Of a stretch of 64,000 bases of DNA, positions 22,880 through 35,751 are shown in pieces; within the stretch, counting starts at the first letter, position 1, and each line of letters starts with the position of its first letter. Origin of the DNA: Phyto melanocephala (lineage: Eukaryota; Arthropoda; Insecta; Diptera; Rhinophoridae). The DNA is taken from contig OW799233.1 of assembly GCA_941918925.1 (NCBI GenBank), forward strand, positions 151,811,845-151,875,844, given 5' to 3'. The position numbers and the translations under genes were made by a program. The notes below the pieces were generated by a model, which ran no database searches, had not been told where the DNA came from, and worked only from the letters and a program-made list of their open reading frames with translations.

Positions 22880-24665
22880 AATCAGTTGAATGTACTAAAA
22901 AAAAACATATCTTCACTACTTACAATTTGACATTATTTTAACACGGCGATGTCATAGGAGGCAAGTATTTACTATGCTTAAATAAGTACTTACCACCCTT
23001 GCTTACAAACAGAGACTCGAATAAGTACTTATTACACTCGCTTATAAAAAGAGACTTAAATAAGTACTTTTATAACAATTAAGTAACCTGATTTTAATGA
23101 TAAATAAATAAATTTAATAATCAGTGAAAATCTCTAAGTCATCACTTTGCCAATAAACTATTTTGCTGCTATTGTCAAAAACACTATTACCTTACTCTAG
23201 CGTCTTAAATGGATTTGGTTTCTACAATGATAAAAAAAACCTGCCCATTGTCAATATTGTAATCCGGAATCCGGTTAACCTGGTTAAATATTTATACTTC
23301 GACTTGTTATGTTATAATGCCTAAGACTCGCAAAACAAATTGTAGCACAAAGGATTGTATGCATTATGGTACAGGGTATTTTATGGTCGTCATAAGCTTA
23401 CCTAAAATTTGTAATGGGAGTTAATTACTACTAATTAGCTTTTAATATATCAAATTATACATTTTGTCTATTTATTTATACTAAAATTAGTAATAACCAT
23501 AAATGACTATTAACTTAATTACACATTATGAAAATGTTCTTTAAAATGATTGCAGATATAATTAATAATAAATTTAATAAAAGAAATCTTTTAGTAAAGG
23601 AAATCAAACTCTTGCCTCTTACCATCACAAACTGACTTAGCAGTTTCAAATTTCTATTCGTATTTACATAAATTCATTTGCGTCAACTAAAATGTAAATA
23701 AGAGATTGCATTTCTTTTAGTTTTCCTTCGACTCCTATTACGTCTATAACACAAGAACAAACTTATGAAGAGAACAACTAAATAAACAACAACTAAAATG
23801 AAAATCTATAAATGTATAAATGTATAAATGTGTATGTATGTATGTATGTACATATGTACATATGTATGTATGTACATATGCATTTACATATATACAAATG
23901 TATTTCTGTTATATATATACATACATATGTATATGTTCAATAACTTAATGATCAAAATATTGAAGAAAAAATATGAAATCAAATAAGTCATTAGGCAATT
24001 GATTCATACATTTTGATAATAATATTTAATGGTTTTTATTAGTTATTTAGTATTTTTTATGGAAAATATTTAACATATTTGACATTATAGGCATGAACAT
24101 TTTGTAATTTTTTTTATTTTGTTTTTGTTTATTACACTTCTTCGAGATATAATGAATGATTGATTGCAGTTCTATTTGTGGCTATCCCAGCAGAATTCTA
24201 AATTATCTTGTCATGTACTTAATTCCGTTGTCATAAAAAACAAACAATTTTTTAGTATCTGTGTGACAATTATTTTACTCACAACTACCTTTTACATTAA
24301 ACATATAAGTGAACTATAAATATGATCTAAAATTTTTTAACTCAATATTCTGAAATAATTTTATATAATTGTATTTTGTAATCCTACATTTACACATGAA
24401 AGTACTTTCTTAAAATTGAAGTAATATAATCGACTTTAGTTAAAAAATAGTTTTGCTCGTTTACATACTTAGGAAGGGGAAAGTCCCTTTTTCGATGTGC
24501 TATTTTTGCCTCCATTTTGATTTTAAGGAATATTGTTATTCCTTACAGAGAATACAGTTCTTAAGAATTTAATAAATAAATAAGTAAATATAGATAGATA
24601 GTTGGGAATAAGAATTATTGTTAATTTTGTATAAAATTATTTTTATAAAAAGACATCGATTGACT
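22880..24665. other. AT-rich non-coding sequence with a microsatellite
   Basis: A TATG/CATA-rich microsatellite of about 125 bp occupies 23815-23940. 22960-23080 shows three loose repeats around AAATAAGTACTTA. No gene was recognised. Confidence 0.55.
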
Positions 24666-24680
24666 TCTTTATGTATAACT

Positions 24681-25453
24681 AGGGTTGCCATCCGTCCTCT
24701 TTTCACCGGACACCGTACTCTTTTTTAGGGCATCTGGGGCAGTCCTACTTCTTTTTTTGCAAATGTCCGGTATTGTCCGGCTTTTTGCACCTTCTCTGAA
24801 GTTGTTGTCTTACATTTAAACTTAAAATCACAGGTCACAAAATGAATAAAAAAAGATTTAGGCAATTAGTTTTGAAAAAGTAAAATTTTAAAACTTCTCT
24901 TTGTACAAAATTAGTTTTATTATCCCTAATTGTCGCTATTTAGCGAAGTGGCCTATTTTAACTTGTCTTTTATTTTAAAAAAGATCGGCAAAGGGGTCTG
25001 CTTGTCAGCTGTGTGTTTCTCATAAAGTTTGTTTTCCAGATATAGAAGAAAGTCTTGAACGAAAAATATAGTAAGGGTATATAATTTTGATATGGATTGC
25101 CTAGAGTTTAACAAATATTTGAAGAGATGCGAAGGTAATATATTGGCTCAAATTGGGAGTGTTGAAAAATATATGTAAGATTTTTAAAAGTGTACATTCC
25201 CGATAATGAATGCAATGAATTTTTGTTGTTTTTTTTTTGTTTTTATTTTCAACCATTAAATTAGAATGATATGTTAAGTTTTTATTTTTGCAAATAAAGT
25301 TTCTTCGTAAAAACAAATTTTTTTTTTTGTATTTTAAATGCCGTCGTAAATTTTATCAAATTTGATTTTTTTTTGTGTCCTCTTTTTTTGGGAAAATGTC
25401 CTACATTTTTTATGCTGGTGTCCTCTTTTCTTTTAAATAGAAATGGCAACCCT
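24681..25453. mobile_element. TIR element AGGGTTGCCAT with 10-bp TSD
   Basis: The element starts AGGGTTGCCAT and ends ATGGCAACCCT, and it is flanked by perfect copies of ATGTATAACT (24671-24680 and 25454-25463). Its left third is unusually CCGG/TCCGG-rich (GTCCGG occurs twice), and the right end again carries AATGTCCTACATT and GTGTCCTCTTTT blocks, so subterminal parts are also partly inverted. No transposase was recognised. A 9-11 bp TSD is typical of Mutator-like elements, which makes that superfamily the leading guess. Confidence 0.75.
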
Positions 25454-25461
25454 ATGTATAA

Positions 25462-26238
25462 CTAGCATTTAACCCGCTACTTCGATAGCGCAGTTTATAC
25501 TATTTGTTCAGTTCAGTTTGTTTGTCAAGCTCTATTTTTAATTATTAAAAATTTTTGGTTGAATTTATGAAAATTTGTATCTCTGATTCAGTTTATTTAG
25601 AAAAATAAAAAATATCGGGCATATATTTCCTAACTAATTAACTTCAAAAATTAAGATTCATATTTTGCAATAATGACCATAAAAATATTAAAAGTAACAT
25701 TTTTTCCTTCACTAAAACTTCCACTTGGTTTATTATTACCTACATTCAGAATTCTATGAATACAAAATATAAAAAAAAGAGAAAAAGTAATTTTGGTCGT
25801 CCATAATATTAAGAGTTAGACCTCGGATCAAAAAAAACTAATTTTAAGAATTCGTGTTTACAAACGTAAAAATACAAAGAGTACAATAAAAATGCGAAAA
25901 GGCTTTCTTTGTGTCTTTAATATCATTTTAATTCTAAACTTGAGTCAATAATCCTTTATTTCACAATTTTAACTTATAAACGTAACAAATACAAAAAGTC
26001 ACAATAAAATTCTTGGTCACCCCATAACATTTTTAGTCTCAACTGAAATCAAAAGTCCTTGATGGTATAATCCTACCTTCATAAACGTTGAAAATACAAA
26101 AAGTACCATAAAAATTCAAAAAGTACCTTTTTGGTCGCAGGAACCAATTGTCCAAATTTCATGTCTCTAGCTTTTTGCATTTGGGCTGTGCGATGATGAA
26201 TCAATCAGTCAGTCACGTTACTCTTTTATATATATAGA
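25462..26238 (-). mobile_element. non-autonomous Helitron
   Basis: Read on the minus strand it begins TCTATATATATAAAAGAG after an A (26239) and ends with a hairpin (CGCTA stem at 25475-25479 pairing with TAGCG at 25486-25490) about 10 nt before CTAG (25462-25465) and a T. A|TC...CTAG|T is the canonical Helitron signature. It has no TSD and no Rep/helicase coding. The interior has three loose tandem units of about 110 bp around AATACAAAAAGTACCATAAA. Confidence 0.88.
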
Positions 26239-26559
26239 TGAAGGATAAATATTATAATTAGTTTAATATGTATGCAAAAAACTCTCGAAAAAGTTAGTGG
26301 TTAGTGTTCCTCAATCGATACTTTCGTCGGCAATTTTGGTGACTTAATATTGATATTGTCAACAAAGAGTCAAAGGTTTCACTTTGCCTTTAAGAGTTAG
26401 ACAAATTTCTGATAGCTGATAAAATAATTTTTTATACTTTTGTATTGATTCAATTTGTTTTTTTGAAAATACATTTATGTGAGTGAAAGCTATATTAAAT
26501 ATGATAGGAATTTTTTTAACTATCACTCAGGAAAAATTTTAAATACTAACCTTTATTTT

Positions 26560-26791
26560 AACTACTTAGGTAAGCCCATATAGAAGTTTTTCATTTTACT
26601 TTGGAACAGAATAAACGAAATAAATAAAAAAATTTTTGTTCTTTTCTTAGGTAGAACAAGCGAATAAAAACTCTTTTTGGTCATAACGCTTAAAGTAACA
26701 TCCATCACTCATTTCACAAGATTCAAAATAACGACATTCGATAGCTATACAGAAGTATTTCCATCTCTCTAGCTTTTTGTGTTTCTAGTAT
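26560..26791 (-). repeat. degraded Helitron end of the same family
   Basis: The minus strand from 26791 reads TCTATATACTAGAAACACAA and then AAAAAGCTAGAGAGATGGAA, matching the 5' part of 25462-26238 with substitutions. The interior phrases TTTTTGGTCATAACG and AATAAACGAAATAAATAAAA also follow that element. The 3' hairpin end was not found. Confidence 0.55.
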
Positions 26792-26800
26792 ATAGATTCT

Positions 26801-28269
26801 ATACGCAAAGAAAAACCATGGTTACGACATGATCACGATGGTCATATTATAGTTTCTAGAACAGTATTTTGTTATCGAAAACAAGTAATAGTTATTTTTG
26901 TTTAATTTCATCATATATTTTATCACCACAATCAAGCATTTGTTTTCATCGTATCATGTTATGTTTATTTTTCCTAAAAATTTCGAAATATATCTGCTGT
27001 TTTTCTTAGTGTTAAATAAATTTTTATTATTTGAAAAGTTTGAGATGTCAAAAAAAAGAACCAAAAAATTTCGAAAAATTAAAGAAAATTTACAAACAAA
27101 CGAGAAAATATAAAAAAAATATTGGTATAAAGTTTGCAATTAAAAAGTTAAATACAATTAATATATGGGCATTTACATGTCATAGTACGTGACATTTGTA
27201 CTCCTATAAAGCGGAGTAATTTTTGCAAAAGTAAGAGTAATTGAAACAAAATTAGATCTTCATGCTCCATTCAAAGGGTACTTTATAAAAAAAAATTAAT
27301 TATACTCGAATCATTGTTGTCTAAAATATCCAGAAAAATAAGAATATAACGTACGTGACATAAAACAGATGTGATTTTGAAGTATATATGAAAATATGAA
27401 AAAATTTGCAAATCTTAGGAGTTCTTTTTTTTTCTTTTTTTAATTTCTTACACTAAACCAAATATTTATAATTTAAAATCCATCAAACTTAATGGAAAAC
27501 AAACTTTAAATGATTTTATAATAAATTCAATTTAATATCGTTCGTGACATATCTTACGTGACAGATTTTTCTCTAATAGTATTCTTAGGTAATAAAACTT
27601 ATATTATGTTAAGAAAAAAAAGTTAAATTATAAATTAGCTGCTCTTGCGACTGCTCAAAAACGAATGACGGAGACAAATAATGTTTTTGCACTACGTACG
27701 TGACATTAAAATTACATTCAAGGGAAATCAGAAAAAAAAACCGCTAATTGGACTCTATATTTTCTTTTTTCTTATAGATCTTGTTATTTGTTGTTTTTAC
27801 CTTAATTTTAAAGCATATTTACAATTGCAATTTGTTTTTTAAATTTAGTCGCTAAAAAATAGTTGATTTCAATTTAATAAGTCAAAGAGATAATCAGTTT
27901 AAGCTCTTATTATTGCTTTTAAAATAATTGAATAAACTCTTAAAACCTGCATATAGTAAAATTTTAATGTTTTTTTTTTGTCAATAAACTTATATTGAAA
28001 AACTTTCACGACATTTTATTTTTACAGTCGTGATTAACATATTCATGGAAATGCCCATATGTAACTAACAGCAAAAGTCAATAATTTGCCGTAAAAAAGC
28101 AAAGATTGTCGATTTGAATTGTAGTCATATTTATGATTATTGAATGATACTTTTATTAAACACAAAAATGATAGCTAGTAACCATTATATGTTTTAACCA
28201 CAATCATATATTCAATCATAGTTTGTTGCTCTTCGATTATGGTTACTACAACTATATTTTTTCTTAGCA
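26801..28269 (+). mobile_element. TIR element (GCAAAGAAAAA type) interrupted by copy B
   Basis: The left end ACGCAAAGAAAAACCATGG and the right end, reversed as TGCTAAGAAAAAATATAG, form imperfect TIRs followed by GGTTAC/GTAACC. The interior is split by the element at 27163-28060. An inverted relative occupies 35752-36420, and parts of a third flank the non-LTR element at 41124-42600. The A-rich middle opens a short frame, but it is not conserved between copies, so I see no gene. Confidence 0.65.
27163..28060 (+). mobile_element. TIR element with TGTCACGTACG motifs, copy B
   Basis: The ends are ATATGGGCATTTACATG and the complement of ATATGGGCATTTCCATG. The body is the reverse complement of 15220-16101 with scattered indels. 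The conserved motif reads here as TACGTGACAT or close variants at about 27186, 27353, 27555 and 27702. It was inserted into the TIR element at 26801-28269, so it is younger than that host. Confidence 0.8.
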
Positions 28270-28279
28270 TTTGTTACTA

Positions 28280-30090
28280 TTAAGTTTATTCAAAGAAATC
28301 TAGTTAAAAGTTTAAAAAAAAATGTAGACTATATCGATTTAAATCCACATTATTTTATAAGAACTACCTAGTCAATAGTTCTAAGACCACTAGTGCATTT
28401 TTAACGACAAATACAATGTAACTATTTACAAAGGTAATCAGTTTTCTACACAGAAGGTTAATGCACAATTTGTTTTCGCATATTCCTGTAAGTTTGTATA
28501 AGTCTTATGGTTGGTATACACTTTGCAACTTGTTTACGCAATCAGTAAATTTTCCTTATAGGTTTATGGTTTCAGTTTTTGTTTCATTTAAGGTTTTAAA
28601 ATATCTAAATATGTTAAAAATTTTTGCTGGCATTGATTAAGAATATTGACTTTAGACTTAATTTTATTTATAGATTTGTTTTAGCAAGGCATATTCCCGA
28701 CAGGTGATCGGAAAGCAAAATATCAAAATATATTGAATTCGTCTTGGTTTAATTTATTTATGCAGATATGGAAAATCAGAATTTCATTACGTTATTGAAT
28801 AAATTCATTGTTGCATATACCGGTATTAATATTTCTTGCCCCCTATGCATGCAATTCCAATACAACCATCATTTCACTTACAACTGGATACTACAAAAAT
28901 TTTTTTATCCCTTATTATAAATATCGCCAGTCAAGTATAGAATATTTGAAATAAGTATTATATTTTATATTTAATGAATTGTTTTGTTTAGTTTAATCAA
29001 TAGTATCTACAATATAGTAGAAGGTATTTAACAAAAACAAACAGAATAAATACTTACCATTTTTTAAACATAAATATTTTGCGTGCATAATACAGTTTAT
29101 TGCTGTTCTTGTCACAAGTCAAAAAGATTTTTTTCTCTACGTGTCGTGGATATTTGTTTTTCATTTATTTATTAATTAAATAATTTATTTATTAAAAAGT
29201 TTTAGCAATGCTATTTAATTATGTGCATTTAACAAAGGAAAGATAGTAACTAACAATAGATGTTTGAATTTATATATATATATTTTTTGTTTGTATACAA
29301 TAATCATTTGAACTCATTGTATCCGTGCAATATTGTTTATTTTATTGAACTAAATGTTTGTCACTTTTTTGTTTTTACTCATAATATATATACATATGTA
29401 TATGAAAATTGCATTCAATATGTTAAAGTATTTATTATTATTTGTTGAATTTTTCACACTTGATGGGATTTATTTTATGTTTTGTTGTTTTTAATTTTTT
29501 GAGTGAATTGTGTTAAAAAAACTTTTTTTTTTAATTTTATTTCATTATATAAATATTTTGTTATTAGAATTTTTTTTTTATCTTTGGCTCATTTAAATGT
29601 ATTTTTAATTATGGCTATTTTTATTTATTTAAGAAAATTTTATAATAAATAAAAGTTTTATATATTTTTTAAAAAAATTAAATTTTTTTAAGTTTTTTGT
29701 AAGAAAATAACTCGACAGAATTTGATAAAATTAAATTTTAATCCAAATTTGTTTGTATTTGTTTTTTAATTATGTATGTAGTTGTCTGAAAGTCAATATG
29801 TTATACATAAGTGTTTTGCTTTACTAAAGTTGGAAAGTATTGCCATAAAAAAAAAATTAAGGGATTACTTCACAATATGTCAAAAACAATTTAGTTCCAT
29901 TATAGTTGGGCTTTTTTTTATTTTCTCGTTTTGTAAAACTGTGAAATAAAAACTTTGTATACAGCAAAAGTTATGGTAGCACCATATAATATGACACACA
30001 AAAACTTTTCATTTCATAGTTTCATATAACGAGAATTGATAACCAGGTTTCAAGAACAACGCTTTGTTAAATCAACTAACCCGACGCTTA
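28280..30090. other. AT-rich non-coding sequence
   Basis: No gene-like frame was found. Long T and A homopolymers and TAT-rich tracts dominate 29150-29700. Confidence 0.4.
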
Positions 30091-30097
30091 TAAATAA

Positions 30098-30584
30098 CTA
30101 GAAAAGCCCGGCGCGCGTTGCTACGCCCCTTAATGAATAAAAATGCATTCTGAATTTAAATTTAATATCAAGTGCAAAAAGCTAAAAATTTGTTTTAATG
30201 GGCGTGGCACTGCCCACTTTTCTAATCAAGAAATTGTATAGTCATGACAACTCAATATGTGTGCAAGGTTTCACAAAAATCGGTCCAGAGCAAGTACCTC
30301 AAAATTATAACTTTTTTTATGGGCCCCCTTTTCTTGTCACGAAACTATTTAGTCATGAAAGCTCGATATGTGTGCAAAGTTTCAGAAAAATCGGTCAAGT
30401 GCAAGTATCTAAAAATGATAACTAATTTTTTATGGGCGTAGCCCCGCCCATTTTTTTCCACCCATAAACACTCCCTGGTTTGTGTACAACAACTTGGCAA
30501 AGTTTGAGTCTGATCGGTTTTACAGTTTCGGAGTCTATAGCTAACACACACACACACACAGAGTTTCACTTTTATATATATAGA
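30098..30584 (-). mobile_element. non-autonomous Helitron with internal tandem units
   Basis: On the minus strand it starts TCTATATATATAAAAGTGAA after an A (30585), passes a (TG)n run, and ends with GCGTAGCAACGC (a 4-bp stem) near the 3' terminus CCGGGCTTTTCTAG followed by T. Two internal units carry the sequence corresponding to CGATTTTTCTGAAACTTTGC. It is the same family as 59375-60261, in the opposite orientation and with fewer units. It encodes no protein; open frames here come from the repeat units. Confidence 0.88.
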
Positions 30585-30594
30585 TAGCATGAAT

Positions 30595-32760
30595 GTTACC
30601 CTCGTTAAAATAAATGCCCTTTTATGGTTAAATCCAATTAAAAGTAATAATATCACTAATGCTGCATATTATTACGAGTTTTTTTAATTCTTGCTCAAGT
30701 TTTGCTAATTCATAAAATTAGTAATCAATAACGCAATATACTCTATTCAAAATGCCTCTGTAAATGTGAAATAATTTGTCATTAATGAAGTACTTCCGAA
30801 TGAGTACAAAACTCATTAAAACATAATAAAATCAAGATTTATAACTTTTTTTTATCTAATATCCATGTGTTTACAAGTAGCTGTCATACAAGAAATTTAA
30901 TCAAAATATTGTCAAACCAATCCTTATGCAACGTGATGGCAGCAAAAGCCCAAATATTATATAAGCTGGCTTAAGCAAATTTACGAATACGTATTTATTA
31001 TGAAAATATAGGTTAGATTGGGTTGAAAAGAGGAGCAGTGAAGAACCAAACTTGTCATGTTATAAGCAAAATTTTAGTCAAATTTTCATAAAAAATTCTT
31101 TACCTTCGTAGTAATTGCTATCTTACTTATTGTAAATATACAAAAATAAGGCCAAATAACTGCATATTTTTGTTTAAGTTGTCTCAAAATTCATGATCCT
31201 AGCTTACAAATGTATTTACAAAGAACAAAGAACAGATATTCAGTGACCAATAAAGTTGAATTACAACTGGTTATTTTTATACTTTTATGATAGTAAAATT
31301 GCACATTAATATGCGATACTATGCTACATAAATTTGTGGCAATAAGGAAAAAATGCTTATGTCTGCTTTTAAGGTTTGGGTGAAAAGTATTTTTAAATTT
31401 TTGAGTTGATTTTATAAATTGATTCCCTATAAAATAAGAACTATTAGAAAGATTCCACGCTGTTAAAAAAATTAAGAGAATATTGGTATTCGAATATCTA
31501 TTTAAATTATAAGTTAAAATTGTTCGACATTGTTCGTTGAAAAATAAAGGTAATGAGTTCTTATACTATAACTTTCTGTAAAGTTGTTAAAAATAGTTGG
31601 AAAATCTTTTAGGAGTAGTTTGAATTCCCGGAATTGCAATGGTATGATTATCTTTATTTCACTTTATGTCGACTTAAGCAGTTATTTCCTTTCGCCACAG
31701 ACCTTCTCCGAGAGAAAAAGACCTAGTGTGTCGAAGAATGGGTTTGAGGTTAATAGTGGATTCTGGTACCTAAAAGGGTGTACAATAAGATGAAATGAGT
31801 AACATTTTGATACATTTTTATTTACCCCATAAAAACGTTGTTGCGTCGGTCACTGGTTGCGGCTTAAGAATCAAGTATCGAGATCATAACAAACAAGGCA
31901 AAGGTATTGTCACACTAAAACATACGTCACCACATAGGCATGACCTCACCAAAGTCGGCACCCAATCATAACTAACCATACCAAATAGCATCTCTGAAGG
32001 TGTGTTCACAGTAATAAAGCGTTATGCAGCTTTAAATGCGTTTTTCTCAAAACTTCATTTTTACACACTAAGTGACATGAAGTTTTGACAATCAATTTCT
32101 CTTTCGATGCATAGCTCCACTAAGAAGGAATTTTCGGAAATTTAAACGGGTAAAATCGGTAACCTCATATATGCTAAACAAAAAGTGATGCAAATTAACT
32201 TCAAAAATTATTGTTATTTACACAAGAGATAAGCTGACAGGTAACTGGCCTTTTTTAATTTTCAACTCCTAAAGGGTAAAATAGGGTAAAACTAAAATTT
32301 GGTTCTTTTTTGGTACCCTATGAAACTCTCAAGCACATAAAGCTAGAAAAAAATTAAAATTGTATTAGTTAGTCCGCAAAAAATATTAATAATATTTCAG
32401 CACTTTTTGCAAATTCGCATCTATAAGGAGTAAAAATTGTCCCTCTTTTTGGTACTTTAAAAAAAAATTTTAATTTGGTAGCGAAATATTGGTTATTAAT
32501 AAAAAAAAATTTTATAAAAACACAAGTGATCTCAAGCTCATGGGCGAATAAAAGGGTACTTTATTTTTATAAGTAAAATGAATCAAAAAAACAAGTTTTT
32601 ATAATTTTAACGAAAAAAAATTTTGTAGTTAAAAAACGAAATTTAGTATTCAATAAGTATTTAGTAAGAATTGCGCTATCAAAGTATTGGCTAATATGCT
32701 AGTATTATAATATTTTTAAAGCTCATTTCATGCACACAACTGTTTATTATTTAAAGAAAT
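30595..32760. other. AT-rich sequence without recognised genes
   Basis: 31580-32000 is slightly GC-richer and has short open stretches, but nothing resembles a known protein. 32140-32660 contains repeated GGGTAAAA/GGTACTTT phrases separated by A-runs, possibly an old tandem repeat. Confidence 0.4.
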
Positions 32761-32770
32761 ATTTATATAA

Positions 32771-32911
32771 AATGTACAAATGAAGGTCATTATATGATTT
32801 GTCTAATAACGATCCATTTTCATTAACTGAAGGCCGATCTGTTACCGAAAATTTCCCTCGTAAATTTCTTACAATTTGCGTTAAAGCCTCACTACTTTGG
32901 AAGTAAGTTTT
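32771..32911 (-). pseudogene. possible mariner-like helix-turn-helix fragment
   Basis: The minus strand reads KTYFQSSEALTQIVRNLRGK then FSVTDRPSVNENGS. This resembles the N-terminal DNA-binding block of mariner-superfamily transposases (compare FYQNGESFAATVRKLR in the element at 3701-4640). There is no ATG, upstream frames contain stops, and no catalytic residues follow. The match is short, so chance or a different helix-turn-helix source is possible. Confidence 0.4.
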
Positions 32912-32919
32912 TAATGTTT

Positions 32920-34170
32920 CTCAATTTTTTTTCGAGCGTCCCATTTTGCAAATGTCAAACATAAACTTGAAAATGAAAATAAATGTCATTCTACCTTTTA
33001 AAAACAAAGTAATTAGTAGTTCAAATTAAAAGTTTAAATGGCCAACCCCTTATGTTATATACATATGAAATAATAAAAACCTACTACACAGAGATTTTCT
33101 AAAGCATAGAGCGATACTAAACACAAATTTCATACACAAAACTTCGTATGTTTATTGTTTACATACCTATGTAAATGATAACATGCATACATACATCCGT
33201 ACATATGCATGTACATATGAACACATTAAACTTTTCTTACTAGGAGTATTGAAAGTAGGTGAAGCCTGTTTATGGGTAATACTGTTAGGCCTACCTACCC
33301 CCTTTTTTTGGATACTTAGTAAACAGCTGCGTAAAAGTTTCTAAAGGTTTTGTATTTTATTTCATATTACATACTGGCAATCGCAATATGTATTTTATTT
33401 TTTTTTTATTTTGGAAACATAAATAACAAAACATAATTCCCACTAAAATAAATTAACTATCACTTGACAAGTTTTTCTCTGCAACTTTGTTAGTGTTTGT
33501 GTGTTTCGAACAAAGTATAACATAAAAGCAAAAGGCGACAATGAAATAAATGAATGATAAATCATTCTAAAGCATTAAGTGCAATCGAACACATACAAAA
33601 ATTAAACAGCAGTGTTACTAAATAATTATAATAATGACAAAAAATACTGTTTACAAGCGATTTTTTAGTACAGAATTTTTGCACAAGTTTGTCTTTGGTC
33701 TAGGTTTACTATTAAAATATTCAAATATGTTTTGAATGTTATATTTCATTTAAATGTTCTATTTCGTCATTTTTTATGATTCAGCTTTTCTTTATCCCAA
33801 CTTTTTATTAAACTATAAGTTTGTTCTGTTCTTCAATATTTTGGTCTCAAAAAAACACACATATTTAAAGACAAAAAAAACAAGACCTGATGTAAAATAA
33901 AAAACATTGTTCAACTAATACCATATTGTTAAAAAAGTATGTGACATAATGCAACTATATGCTTGCAAATTGCTTAAGCGACATCTTAAGCTAAAGGAAA
34001 ACATTAAAAAAACTTCAGGTAATGACGTGCAAAAAGAATACAGAAAAAACAGATGTTGTTAAATTCCATACTAACTCAATCATATATGAAAGACATGAAT
34101 AAAATTAGGATAAATAATGCTACGTTTCAGTTTTCAATATAAAACTGAGTTAAATAGTTAATTTTTATAC
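32920..34170. other. AT-rich non-coding sequence
   Basis: Nothing gene-like was seen. A TACATA/TATGTA-rich patch lies at 33170-33225. Confidence 0.4.
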
Positions 34171-34176
34171 ACAATA

Positions 34177-34255
34177 CTTGTAGCTCAGATCAAAATAGTG
34201 CTGATGATGACACCGTAGCCGGTTTGGAAAATGCACTCCACTCAGCTAGTATTAG
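34177..34255 (-). repeat. dispersed block, copy 1 of 3
   Basis: The reverse complement reads GTGCATTTTCCAAACCGGCT, then ACGGTGTCATCATCAGCACT and TTTTGATCTGAGC. Closely related plus-strand blocks occur at 45938-46005 and 49451-49502. No TIRs were seen. Confidence 0.65.
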
Positions 34256-35377
34256 ATAACTAAATTTTCCTAAATATTCTATCATTATCGCATTGAACTT
34301 ATAGCCTAGAAATTAAATTAAAATATAAAAACTCCCATCTTTTGCTGTATGTATTGTTTAATGAAAAAAGTATTGTTCACACACTACTCCAAACTCAATG
34401 AGATTGTAAGCCATTTTTCTTAAGCTTGTGCAGGTTTTTAGTTGTAAATTCTCCAAAATAGTTAATTTTATTATAAACTAAAAAAAAACAAATAAATAAA
34501 ATACACCGAAAAAAAAGATTGATCTAAAATTAAGTTTGGCATGAACTTAATTTTAGTTTATTGAATTTCCTAAAAATAAGTCCAAATTAACTAAAATATA
34601 AAAAATTTAACTTCATATGAAAAAAATTGTACTTGATAAAAGTTTACGCAAAATTGTGACTAACTTAAAGACAGTCCATAAATGTCCTTAATTGTACATA
34701 CTTAAATAGAGTAAATAGTTCTTAAATTAATTAAAATTTTTCAGATCTACAGTAAAAATATCTTAATATTGAGTATTTTCATACTTAAAACAAGTAATAA
34801 GATTTTTGTATTAAATGTAAAAAATTTAGTTCATTGCTTTCTTATATCTAGTTAATGCTTTATTATAAACTTAAAAGAAGTATGTTTCATTCTTTACTTT
34901 AAGTACAAATTCACTTTCAATAAAGAAAATATATTTGATTATAGTACCATTTGCTTAATTCTAGTGAAGCGTACATTAGGTAAAATTTACTTGAATTAAA
35001 GAAAAATTTCATTGATATAGTATGAATCAAAAATAACATATGTATGTAAATATCAAAAATATGAGCAAATATATTGTATGTATGTATTAATGTTCATACA
35101 TAAGTATGTATATGTATTTACTTCTGTCAATAGTTGTGGTTAAATTTTAGTTAATTCGTACTTGTTTTAAATACAAAATGTTATTATTAAGTACAAAATC
35201 TTTAAAATGTATATCAGGAATGGGAAGTGCAAATCAAAGCTAATGTTTAAGGTTAAAATTTATATGTTTTGAAAATTTCAATTGCTACTAAAAAATCTAA
35301 ACTTGTATAATGGTATAGAATGCTTTAATAGCAAAAATATAAGCAATAATAAATTAAATGCTTAATGCATAAATTTT

Positions 35378-35645
35378 AATGCCCACCACCAATTTAGGGT
35401 ACTTTTATAACAGAAAAAATTTTATATTGATATTAACAGAAATCGCTATGAAATAAACTCTTTAAATAAAATATATATTACTTTCTTTGTGCAACTTCTG
35501 TTTGCTATTATTTTTTTTCTTTAAATTTAGTCTTGCAATGTAACCTTAAGTATGTCTATATTACGAGTGAGCTTACTAATTTCATTAACGGTAAATTACG
35601 TGAGAAGGGGACGTTGAAGTAGGCGTGTCAAAATAGTTTCTGCTG
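35378..35645 (+). repeat. fragment of a stem-loop-ended (CCCACCACC-type) element
   Basis: CCCACCACCAATTTAGGGTAC, ATTACTTTCTTTGTGCAACTTC and CATTAACGGTAAATTACGTG with GTAGGCGTGTCAAAAT follow the order in 8537-11648, with large internal losses. Confidence 0.6.
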
Positions 35646-35751
35646 TTTTTATTTATTTTTTATTTAGAATGATGTTTAGTAACGATCGTTATGCATTTTT
35701 TTGATGCATCAGTCTTTTCTTAAATTTCGACTAATTGTAAAAGTACACGCA

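Noticed and set aside
23815..23940. Regularly spaced repeats suggesting a CRISPR-like array
   Set aside because: It is a TATG/CATA microsatellite without spacers, in eukaryotic DNA.
26898..27113. Open frame ending MSKKRTKKFRKIKENL
   Set aside because: The related copy at 35752-36420 has stops and frame changes in the same region, so the lysine-rich string reflects A-rich DNA, not a conserved protein.
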